This document shows, one piece after another, positions 1 to 5,168 of a stretch of DNA of 5,178 bases; within the stretch, counting starts at the first letter, position 1, and every line of letters starts with the position of its first letter. The DNA is taken from assembly GCA_031265965.1 (NCBI GenBank), contig JAISBX010000158.1, forward strand, positions 1 to 5,178, in the 5' to 3' direction. A model generated the notes under the pieces. The model was not told the DNA's origin and made no database searches. It saw only the letters and a program-made list of their open reading frames with translations. The position numbers and the translations under genes were made by a program. Source of the stretch: Oscillospiraceae bacterium (GTDB taxonomy: Bacteria > Bacillota_A > Clostridia > Oscillospirales > Oscillospiraceae).

Positions 1-102
1 GGCGATATTTGGGTGATGCCCAAAAGCGCGCAGAAGCCCCTCGACGGCAGGACGCTGGAGGCAAAACGTATGCGCTTCAAGTCGGCGGCGAAAACGCGGT
101 GA
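1..102 (+). CDS. C-terminal end of an unidentified protein (partial, 5' end outside the window)
   Basis: Frame 1 is open from the first base and ends at TGA (100-102), giving 33 visible residues that begin GDIWVMPKSAQKP and end in a basic tail (KRMRFKSAAKTR). The codons are mostly G/C-ending, like those of neighbouring genes, which favours this frame over the overlapping frame that starts at TTG 9. The stop lies 2 nt before the ATG of the next gene, so the two are probably one transcriptional unit with coupled translation. I do not recognise the family. The fragment is too short to assign a role, and its length upstream is unknown. Confidence 0.5.
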   Translation, partial: GDIWVMPKSAQKPLDGRTLEAKRMRFKSAAKTR

Positions 103-104
103 AT

Positions 105-494
105 ATGGAAAAAATCGACCTTGATCTCCTGCCTAAGGACGGGGAGAGGATCGTTGGGGAGCTTGAGGCGGGAAATATGGTCGCCGCGCGCTCGCGGAAC
201 GACTTCCTGTACATAATCGAGCGGGACGGACAATTCCATATGTTCTCACACACCTCCGGAGCGCCCGGGGGCGGCAAACGGCAGTTTCCCAAGAATGAAA
301 AATACACCGCCGCGGTCCGCAAACTCGCGGACGTGTCCGACAGTGTATATCTTGTGAGCTTTGACGCCGGCTACGACATCTACGGCGTCATGTACAGCGC
401 CGAGGAGGGCATACTGGCGATGTTCCCCGGAGACGACCGGGACGGCGACGCGGTGGTCGATTTCGGGATCCCGGACCCGGAGACCGGCGGGTAG
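105..494 (+). CDS. Hypothetical protein, 129 residues, soluble, acidic C-terminus
   Basis: The frame could begin at TTG 9. I chose ATG 105 because the preceding gene stops at 100-102 and the TGA-AT-ATG junction is typical of coupling; the codons before 105 also fit better as the end of that gene. A weak GGTG lies just upstream and there is no strong Shine-Dalgarno sequence. The product begins MEKIDLDLLPKDGER and shows no signal peptide or membrane segment. It alternates beta-like stretches (DFLYIIERDGQFHMF, VYLVSFDAGYDIYGVMY) with charged loops, so a small mostly-beta fold is plausible. Near the end, DDRDGDAVVDFG resembles a DxDGDxxxD calcium-loop pattern, but a single copy is weak evidence. 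I do not recognise the family. Codon choice is strongly G/C-ending, which supports real coding. It converges on the opposite-strand operon with 3 nt between stops. Confidence 0.7.
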   Translation: MEKIDLDLLPKDGERIVGELEAGNMVAARSRNDFLYIIERDGQFHMFSHTSGAPGGGKRQFPKNEKYTAAVRKLADVSDSVYLVSFDAGYDIYGVMYSAEEGILAMFPGDDRDGDAVVDFGIPDPETGG

Positions 495-497
495 ACC

Positions 498-779
498 TCA
501 CGGCGACGGCTCGCCCCCGCGCAGCGTGAACACCAGATACTCCGAGCCGCCGATGAATTGCGGCGTGCCCAGACAAAATATCGGTGTCATGGCAAATGGT
601 TTGTCATCACTAATCGGCACGGCAAAGAGCGTGGCTCCGCCGGCGCCGTCCGCTGTGAGCGACCCGGCGGCCGCGCGCGCGAGCGACGCCAGCCGCGAGT
701 CGCGGAACAGCGACTCCGGCGACGGCTCGCCGCGCCAGCTAACGCGCGGCGAGGAGGACAAATCTCCCGCGCCCGCCAC
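498..779 (-). CDS. Hypothetical 93-residue protein immediately downstream of the secreted-protein gene
   Basis: This is the last gene of the minus-strand operon. GTG 779-777 lies 2 nt after the upstream TAG (784-782), in the -1 frame relative to that gene, and the ORF ends at TGA 500-498. No Shine-Dalgarno sequence is visible, so translation would depend on coupling to the preceding stop. Codons are strongly G/C-ending (GCC, CTG, TTC, GAG), which argues for real minus-strand coding rather than a shadow. The N-terminal half is rich in Ser, Arg and Ala. The C-terminal half is beta-like (ATLFAVPISDD, MTPIFCLGTPQFIGG, EYLVFTLRGG). There is no signal peptide or membrane segment. It contains GEPSP twice, once near residue 20 and once at the very C-terminus, encoded by an identical 15-bp repeat. 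I do not recognise the family. It may be a small gene, a degraded remnant, or a tail once fused to the upstream gene. It does not look like a MazE, AbrB or ribbon-helix-helix antitoxin. Confidence 0.5.
   Translation of the reverse strand: MAGAGDLSSSPRVSWRGEPSPESLFRDSRLASLARAAAGSLTADGAGGATLFAVPISDDKPFAMTPIFCLGTPQFIGGSEYLVFTLRGGEPSP
501..731. repeat. 15-bp exact direct repeat (501-515 and 717-731)
   Basis: CGGCGACGGCTCGCC occurs at 501-515 and again at 717-731, exactly 216 bp apart. On the minus strand both copies fall in the same reading frame of the 93-residue ORF and encode GEPSP, once near the N-terminus and once as its last residues. The spacing is 72 codons. It could reflect a local duplication, a reused low-complexity motif, or chance in GC-rich DNA. 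Confidence 0.45.
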
Positions 780-781
780 CG

Positions 782-1297
782 CTATGTAACGGTATAGCCG
801 CCGCGGATCATGACCTTCACGGAGTCGGCGTCCGCCTTGATGCCGTTGCCCTCTATCGTAACCATGTACAGATGATTCGCGGTCAGCGCGCCGCCGGCAG
901 CGAGCGTCGTCCCGCCCGTCGAGTCCACAAGGCCGGGGGCGCCCCCCACGGCGGACGCCGAGCCGATCCGCAGCAGCAGCTCGGCGCCGATGGAGCAGCT
1001 TACAGTCTGCCCGCGGCTGAGCGTTACCACGGAAAACACCGGGCCGGCGCCGGGCGCGGCGGGCTGCGCCGAGCCGGAGGCCAAGCTGTCGCTGAGCTTC
1101 TTCGTGAGCTCAGCCTCGGCCGCCGCGATCTCGGCGCGCAGATCCGCCTTTATCTGCGGCGCGAATTGCTCATTTAGATAGCTGAGCGTTACGAGCGGAT
1201 TCGACTGCGTGCCGGAATCGGTCGCCGCCATTATCGTGAGGCTCGTCGCCACGATCACCGCCAGCGCGGCGGCGGCTATAAGGATCTTCTTTTTCAT
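782..1297 (-). CDS. Secreted or membrane-anchored protein with coiled-coil stalk and C-terminal beta domain (171 residues)
   Basis: The frame opens at ATG 1321, but I place the start at ATG 1297: AGGGG (1307-1303) sits 5 nt before it, and the product then begins with a textbook signal sequence, MKKKILIAAAALAVIVATSL, hydrophobic from about residue 5 to 25. A clean AxA cleavage site is not obvious, so it could be secreted or stay as an N-terminal anchor. Next come SNPLVTLSYLN (32-42), an Ala/Glu/Lys-rich helix likely to form a coiled coil (about 43-70), a Pro/Ala/Gly linker (about 71-86), and a beta-rich C-terminal domain ending VKVMIRGGYTV. From memory, signal peptide plus a (D/N)PLVTLSYLN motif plus an RG.YTV end is a recurrent uncharacterised clostridial arrangement; I cannot name a function. 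It lies 33 nt after mazF and is presumably co-transcribed. The TAG stop (784-782) lies within a TACAT pentamer. Confidence 0.75.
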   Translation of the reverse strand: MKKKILIAAAALAVIVATSLTIMAATDSGTQSNPLVTLSYLNEQFAPQIKADLRAEIAAAEAELTKKLSDSLASGSAQPAAPGAGPVFSVVTLSRGQTVSCSIGAELLLRIGSASAVGGAPGLVDSTGGTTLAAGGALTANHLYMVTIEGNGIKADADSVKVMIRGGYTVT

Positions 1298-1330
1298 ATT
1301 TACCCCTGTACCCCTCTCCATGTCCGTTTA

Positions 1331-1684
1331 TCAGTTTGTCAAACCAAGGCTGACGGCGATGGCGTTGTCCACCCTGTACATTATACTCTCGTCAAGCTGT
1401 CCCATATGCTCCTTTAGTCTGCGCTTGTCCAGCGTCCTTACCTGTTCGAGCAGCACGACGGAATCTCTCGCCAGCCCGCACTCGCACCCGCCCAGCTCTA
1501 TATGCGTAGGCAGACGCGCCTTGTTTATCTGTGAGGTTATCGCGGCGGCTATCACCGTGGGACTGTGCCTGTTTCCGATGTCGTTTTGAACTATCAGCAC
1601 CGGCCTGACCCCCCCTTGCTCGCTGCCTACAACCGGACTTAGATCCGCGTAAAAAATGTCTCCCCTCTTCACTCCGCTCGTCAC
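1331..1684 (-). CDS. ndoA: MazF/EndoA (PemK-like) mRNA interferase toxin
   Basis: This is a sequence-specific endoribonuclease of the MazF family, closest to Bacillus subtilis EndoA, which cleaves single-stranded RNA at U^ACAU. With the start at GTG 1684 it has 117 residues, the usual family length. [20 protein letters not shown] (5-24) leads into [15 protein letters not shown]. Arg27 and Thr50 (in AAAIT) match the EndoA catalytic pair Arg25 and Thr48, so the toxin looks intact. LPTHIEL and [15 protein letters not shown] are also conserved. GTG 1693 also opens the frame but lies inside the likely Shine-Dalgarno sequence, so I prefer 1684. In Firmicutes this gene normally follows a ribbon-helix-helix antitoxin gene located after alr. 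Here alr is upstream but no antitoxin ORF lies between them. Transcription probably comes by read-through from the nnrDE promoter. The toxin family is near certain; activity and control are inferred. Confidence 0.95.
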   Translation of the reverse strand: MTSGVKRGDIFYADLSPVVGSEQGGVRPVLIVQNDIGNRHSPTVIAAAITSQINKARLPTHIELGGCECGLARDSVVLLEQVRTLDKRRLKEHMGQLDESIMYRVDNAIAVSLGLTN

Positions 1685-1690
1685 GCGCTT

Positions 1691-1698
1691 CACTTCCT
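1691..1698 (-). promoter_or_regulatory. Ribosome binding site that decides the mazF start
   Basis: Read on the minus strand, AGGAAGTG differs by one base from the anti-SD complement AGGAGGTG and stands 6 nt before GTG 1684. The other candidate start, GTG 1693, is formed by the last three bases of this site, leaving no spacer. The site therefore supports initiation at 1684. Confidence 0.7.
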
Positions 1699-1746
1699 GA
1701 CAAATTTACTCGCCTCGGCCGCGCCTGTGCGCCTATGTAGCCGGGC

Positions 1747-1755
1747 TGATATAAT
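1747..1755 (+). promoter_or_regulatory. Possible antisense promoter: perfect extended -10 (TGaTATAAT)
   Basis: The plus strand reads TG-A-TATAAT, a full match to the extended -10 consensus, within the AT-rich gap. No convincing -35 is present 17 nt upstream, although extended -10 promoters can work without one. Transcription would start near 1762 and run through the end of the gap into alr in antisense. No plus-strand gene follows, so any product would be a non-coding antisense RNA. Chance occurrence in AT-rich spacer DNA is a serious alternative. Confidence 0.35.
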
Positions 1756-1798
1756 TTTGTCTCAATGCCGCGCTGTTTATACAGTCTGAATAAGATTT

Positions 1799-2911
1799 TT
1801 ACGCGTCCCGGTATATTCGCGGGACCCTGCCCGATATCGACGTGAGCATCTCATGGGATATTGTGCCGGCCTCCGCGGCCAGCCTGTCGGCAAATATACG
1901 CTCGTCCCCGTCGGCGCCGAACACCGTCGCCACGCTGCCCTCCGTGACGCCCGGTATGCCCGTCACGTCCGCCATGCACGCGTCCATACATATCGCTCCC
2001 ACCTGCGGCGCCCGCCTGCCGTTTATCAGGACGTTTATCTTGCCGGAAAGCGCCCGGTGGAGCCCGTCGGCGTATCCCACGGGCAGGACCGCTATCACGG
2101 CGTCGCCCGGGGCGGTGTAGCGCCTGCCGTAGCTCACCGTGTCGCCCTTGGCTATCCGCTTTACCTGCATGACGCGCGATTTGAGCTGCATGGCCGGTCT
2201 CAGCTCGACGCCGCCCGTGGCGCGCCCGGGGTAGTAGCCGTACAGGGCGATGCCGGGCCTGACCATGTCGAGCCACGTGTCTTTATAGTTTATCACCGCA
2301 CCGCTGTTAGCGCAATGCTTTATTTTGAAAGGACGCCCGGTTTTTTTCTCCAAATCGCCGGTGCGGCTCAAAAACGACGCCAACTGACCGCGGGTGAAGT
2401 CGCCGCCGTCCGCCTCCGACTCGGCAAAATGCGTAAAAATGCCCTCTACGCGCAGACCGGGCAGCGCCATCGCGCGCTCGAGTTCGTCCGTCGTCCACTC
2501 GCCGAGGCGGCCCATGCCGGTGTCGAGCTTTATGTGGACGTTAAGGCTAGCGCCGCGCGCCGCGCGCGAGTACGCCTCGGCCGCTTCCAGCCCGCAGACC
2601 GCCTGCGTTATGCCGTGCTCGAGCAATATCGGCGTATACTCGCCGGGCGTGTGCCCCAGTATCAATATCGGCAGGCCGAGCCCCTCCTCGCGCAATTGCA
2701 CGGCCTCGGACAGGCACGCCACGCCCAGATACTCGCAGCCCGCGCGCTCCAGCACGCGCGACACACGCGCCGCGCCGTGTCCGTAAGCGTTCGCCTTTAC
2801 GACCCCGAGGAACCGCGTGCCGAACGGCAGGCGGTCGCGCATGGCCTTGTAGTTGTGCTCAATGGCGCCGAGGTCGATCTCGGCCCACGTTCTCATTTGT
2901 TGTAGTTCCAT
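1799..2911 (-). CDS. alr: Alanine racemase (PLP-dependent, fold type III)
   Basis: It interconverts L- and D-alanine in the cytoplasm. D-alanine feeds D-Ala-D-Ala ligase for peptidoglycan, and in spore formers racemases also limit L-alanine-triggered germination. At 370 residues it has normal family length. The N-terminal TIM barrel carries the PLP lysine in VVKANAYGHG (Lys39). KLDTGMGRLG (128-137) holds the lysine that is carbamylated in the Geobacillus enzyme (Lys128) and the PLP-contacting Arg135. The C-terminal beta domain has VSYG with the catalytic tyrosine (Tyr261) and ICMDACMADVT with the substrate-binding Met309. All key residues are present, so it should be active. ATG 2911 is supported by GGAGG at 2924-2920 with an 8-nt spacer; ATG 2896 lacks such a site. 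It begins 16 nt after the lipoprotein gene, which fits one operon, and the pairing recalls gerS-alr2 of C. difficile. Confidence 0.98.
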   Translation of the reverse strand: MELQQMRTWAEIDLGAIEHNYKAMRDRLPFGTRFLGVVKANAYGHGAARVSRVLERAGCEYLGVACLSEAVQLREEGLGLPILILGHTPGEYTPILLEHGITQAVCGLEAAEAYSRAARGASLNVHIKLDTGMGRLGEWTTDELERAMALPGLRVEGIFTHFAESEADGGDFTRGQLASFLSRTGDLEKKTGRPFKIKHCANSGAVINYKDTWLDMVRPGIALYGYYPGRATGGVELRPAMQLKSRVMQVKRIAKGDTVSYGRRYTAPGDAVIAVLPVGYADGLHRALSGKINVLINGRRAPQVGAICMDACMADVTGIPGVTEGSVATVFGADGDERIFADRLAAEAGTISHEMLTSISGRVPRIYRDA

Positions 2912-2927
2912 GCCAGTGTCCTCCGCT

Positions 2928-3548
2928 TCACCCGTTGCGCGCCGGCTCTATCCGGATGCTCTCCACATCGCAGGCTATGACCATTTTGTCCCCGCCGTAT
3001 ATCTCCGAGCGCATGGGGAGCAGCGTCTGAGTGTCGAACCACGTCCTCTGCGACGAATCGTCGGTTATGCGAGTTTCTAGCACGAGCGCGTCTATGTCTC
3101 CCAGCCGCTCGAAGCTCGCCAGCTCGGTGTATCCGTCCGTCCACTGTCCAAGGAGCACGGGCAGCGCCTGCACCGGCGACAGGCCGTCCCCCGTGAGCGT
3201 GCCGGCCTCCATCGAGACGCCGTCGTACTCCAGCTCGCACTCCGGGAACGCGACCCTCGCCGTTATGCCGGCGACCTGCTCCGGCGCCAATATCTCTACG
3301 GCGCCCATGTCGGCCGTACCGGCGTACTTCACAGTGAAGCGCAGCACGCCGTCCCCGTAGTCGGCGGAGACGCCGGCGGTGGCCTCAATTCCCCCGGCGC
3401 CCCTGAAGCCGTCCTTTATCTCGTCCTCCAGCCGCTCCGCGTCGGCGTGTCCGGAGCACGACGCCAGAAGCGTGAGCAGAGTGAGCGACGCAATTAAAAA
3501 ACAAACGCGTTTAACGGAATTTATCTCGCAGCCCCCCTTATTTTTCAC
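2928..3548 (-). CDS. LolA-fold lipoprotein, GerS-like (alr-linked)
   Basis: This 206-residue lipoprotein has a basic N-region, a hydrophobic stretch (about 15-29) and a lipobox LASC with Cys31, so it should be lipid-anchored outside the membrane. The mature part is beta-rich and ends with WFDTQTLLPMRSEIYGGDKM, typical of LolA-like proteins (an enzyme-treated or lipid-binding style half-barrel followed by a 'leu-pro' strand). Size and position directly before alr match GerS of C. difficile, which works with the amidase CwlD in cortex modification during sporulation and is co-operonic with alr2. B. subtilis has the larger LolA-like YdcC in the same place. I infer an envelope or spore role from context; sequence similarity to GerS was not measured. 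The start is uncertain. GTG 3548 overlaps nnrDE by 11 nt and lacks a good Shine-Dalgarno sequence. AGGGGGG lies ideally 8 nt before a rare AUA codon at 3524-3522, which would give a tidier signal peptide. Confidence 0.85.
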   Translation of the reverse strand: MKNKGGCEINSVKRVCFLIASLTLLTLLASCSGHADAERLEDEIKDGFRGAGGIEATAGVSADYGDGVLRFTVKYAGTADMGAVEILAPEQVAGITARVAFPECELEYDGVSMEAGTLTGDGLSPVQALPVLLGQWTDGYTELASFERLGDIDALVLETRITDDSSQRTWFDTQTLLPMRSEIYGGDKMVIACDVESIRIEPARNG

Positions 3549-5085
3549 GCCCGCACTGTGAGTCCTGCGTTCTGTCTGCGACGACCTCCGGGAGCGCGCC
3601 GAGCAGGTCGCCCACCGTGGCGCTGTACTCGCCGTACCGTTCCGCGCACACGTCGCCCGCCATGCCGTGCAGGCACACTGCGGCCAAAACGGCGTCCTTG
3701 AGCGGAAAGCCCTGACCCGCGAGAGCGAGTATCATACCCGCCAGCACGTCTCCGGAGCCGCCCTTCGCGAGCGCTGGCCCGCCCGTCGTATTTATGTAGG
3801 CGCTTCCGTCGGGCAGCGCCGTTATCGTGCGATACCCCTTCAGAACGAGTATGCAGCCGTACTTCGAGGCGAACGCCGCGGCCGCGTTCAGCCGTTCGCC
3901 CGGCCGTATTTCGCCGGCGAGCCGGGAAAATTCGCCGCCGTGCGGCGTCAGGATCACAGGGCACGACGCCTTGCCCAATATATCTATATTGCCTTCCAGC
4001 GCGTTTATGCCGTCGGCGTCCAAAATCACCGGTATTTTCGATGTTGTTATCAACTCATATACGAGACTTTTGACGCCCTTGCCCGTCCCGAGCCCCGGCC
4101 CGGCGAGAACCGCGTCGCACCGCTTAAGATATTCCGTCGCGGTCACGGCGGCGGCGTCCGACAGGCCGCCGTCCTCCCCGCACGCGAGCGGAAACGCCAT
4201 TTCGCCCTCGCATTTCGCCGCGACTATGCCGTATACGCTCTGCGGCACGCCGACATGCACGAGACCCGCGCCGAGGCGCGACGCCGCGCGTCCCGCGAGC
4301 ACCGGAGCGCCCGTATATCCGACGCTTCCGGCAAATATCACGTCGCGCCCGTAGTCGCCCTTGTGCGTGTCGCGAGCTCTGGACGGCAGCGTTATGTCCT
4401 CCGCTCCGACGGTGAACAGCTTCGACGCCGCGCCCGAGACGACCTCCTCCGGTATCCCTATGTCCCGCACGCGGATCTCGCCGCAGTGCTCGCAGCCGGG
4501 CGGGAGAAAGTGCCCCGGCTTTGCCAGCGAGAACGTGACTGTAATGTCAGCGAGCACGGCCTTGCCGGCGACGACGCCCGTGTCCGCCGCTACGCCGGAC
4601 GGTATGTCCGCCGCAACGACGCGCGCGCCCGACGAGTTTATGAGTTCGGCCGCCTCCAGCGCCATCCCCGCCAGCTCGGACCGCATACCGACGCCGAACA
4701 TCGCGTCGATTATGACGTCGCACGTCTGCGTGAACCCGCGCATTTCGCCGCTATTGTCAAATTCTTCCAAACACGACCTCAACTCGCGCAAGCCCGCCTC
4801 CATCTCGGATGCGTCGGCGGTCAGAGCGTCCCGCGGCGTCACGAGGAACACGCGGACGTCGAGCCCGCGCCGCAGCAGGCTCACGGCGGCGCCCATTCCG
4901 TCGCCCCCGTTGTTTCCGGAGCCGCAGAACACGGCGACGCGCCCGCCGCTGCGCGGCAAAAGCTCAAGCGCCGCGTCGGCGACATGCTCCGCGGCCCGCT
5001 TCATGAGCTCTATCGAGTCTATACCGAGTTCGTCTATGGCGTACCTGTCTATCTCCCGTATGAGCGCGCGTCCGGCGAGCTTCAT
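3538..5085 (-). CDS. nnrDE: Bifunctional NAD(P)HX epimerase / ADP-dependent NAD(P)HX dehydratase
   Basis: This 515-residue cytosolic enzyme repairs hydrated NADH and NADPH. The N-terminal YjeF_N (NnrE) domain (about 1-215) epimerises R-NAD(P)HX to the S form; it shows GSGNNGGDG (55-63), DVIIDAMFG (123-131) and ADIPSG (159-164). The C-terminal ribokinase-like NnrD domain (about 225-505) dehydrates S-NAD(P)HX using ADP; it shows HKGDYG (241-246), AGPGLGTG (328-335), LDADGIN (355-361), LTPHGGE (379-385), VLKG (414-417) and GGSGDVL (442-448), the last being the nucleotide-binding glycine loop with its catalytic aspartate. All are intact. ATG 5109 also opens the frame, but AGAGGTGA (5100-5093) stands 7 nt before ATG 5085 and the product then starts with the normal family N-terminus, so I chose 5085. 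It is the first gene of the operon; acpS, often upstream in relatives, is not in this window. Confidence 0.97.
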   Translation of the reverse strand: MKLAGRALIREIDRYAIDELGIDSIELMKRAAEHVADAALELLPRSGGRVAVFCGSGNNGGDGMGAAVSLLRRGLDVRVFLVTPRDALTADASEMEAGLRELRSCLEEFDNSGEMRGFTQTCDVIIDAMFGVGMRSELAGMALEAAELINSSGARVVAADIPSGVAADTGVVAGKAVLADITVTFSLAKPGHFLPPGCEHCGEIRVRDIGIPEEVVSGAASKLFTVGAEDITLPSRARDTHKGDYGRDVIFAGSVGYTGAPVLAGRAASRLGAGLVHVGVPQSVYGIVAAKCEGEMAFPLACGEDGGLSDAAAVTATEYLKRCDAVLAGPGLGTGKGVKSLVYELITTSKIPVILDADGINALEGNIDILGKASCPVILTPHGGEFSRLAGEIRPGERLNAAAAFASKYGCILVLKGYRTITALPDGSAYINTTGGPALAKGGSGDVLAGMILALAGQGFPLKDAVLAAVCLHGMAGDVCAERYGEYSATVGDLLGALPEVVADRTQDSQCGREK

Positions 5086-5092
5086 TTCTAAT

Positions 5093-5100
5093 TCACCTCT
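5093..5100 (-). promoter_or_regulatory. Ribosome binding site that decides the nnrDE start
   Basis: AGAGGTGA on the minus strand closely matches the anti-SD complement and stands 7 nt before ATG 5085. It lies inside the 8-codon extension that would result from starting at ATG 5109, which has no comparable site. Confidence 0.75.
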
Positions 5101-5139
5101 TAACCTCATGCTCCGCGCAAAAATCGCTGTCTGTTTGCA

Positions 5140-5168
5140 ATTATAGCGCGAACCGCGAAAATAGTCAA
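5140..5168 (-). promoter_or_regulatory. Sigma-A-type promoter of the nnrDE-lipoprotein-alr-mazF operon
   Basis: On the minus strand, TTGACT (5168-5163; one mismatch to TTGACA) is followed by exactly 17 nt and a perfect TATAAT (5145-5140). Transcription should begin near 5133-5136, leaving an untranslated leader of about 50 nt before ATG 5085. The spacer holds CGCGgttCGCG (5157-5147), a small inverted repeat that also reads as two TTCGCG direct repeats 7 nt apart, and it could be an operator. No other strong minus-strand promoter was seen further down the operon. Confidence 0.85.

Larger units (their letters stand above)
1685..1798. other. alr-mazF intergenic gap without an antitoxin gene
   Basis: These 114 nt sit where the EndoAI antitoxin gene (about 280 nt) is usually found. 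No ATG occurs on the minus strand here. The alr frame closes at a TAG within TACATAG around 1734-1740. One frame stays open across the gap and into mazF, but it lacks a start with a Shine-Dalgarno sequence and its continuation is a mazF shadow. The gap is more AT-rich than its surroundings. It holds an imperfect palindrome (CTGTATAAACAG on the minus strand, 1773-1784), a sense-strand TACAT (1735-1739), the mazF ribosome binding site, and an opposite-strand extended -10 element. No rho-independent terminator is seen, so read-through from alr is possible. Confidence 0.75.

Noticed and set aside
9..104. N-terminal extension of the 129-residue gene from TTG 9
   Set aside because: The overlapping frame 1 reads as the tail of the preceding gene and stops at 102, and ATG 105 is the natural coupled start.
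466..473. GGGATCCC palindrome as a terminator stem
   Set aside because: It is an 8-bp palindrome without loop or U-tract, inside the coding region of the 129-residue gene.
361..789. Plus-strand ORF bridging the convergent region
   Set aside because: Its product is Arg/Pro/Ser/Thr-rich shadow sequence, and it overlaps two better-supported genes in other frames.
1392..1703. Minus-strand ORF overlapping the mazF start, considered as a possible antitoxin
   Set aside because: It lies in another frame of mazF, its product is Arg/Gly/Ala-rich shadow sequence, it has no ribosome binding site, and it shows no ribbon-helix-helix pattern apart from a faint resemblance in the few residues before mazF.
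1773..1795. Minus-strand TATAAA as a dedicated mazF promoter
   Set aside because: No -35-like hexamer lies at 16-18 nt spacing, and the TG is not in extended -10 register.
1853..2905. Long plus-strand open frame (350 codons) opposite alr
   Set aside because: It is a shadow of alanine racemase, with low-complexity Arg/Ala/Val composition and no start signal.
3667..5091. Long plus-strand open frame (474 codons) opposite nnrDE
   Set aside because: It lies wholly antisense to a gene with intact family motifs. Its product is Arg/Ala/His-rich, as expected from the complement of GC-rich codons.
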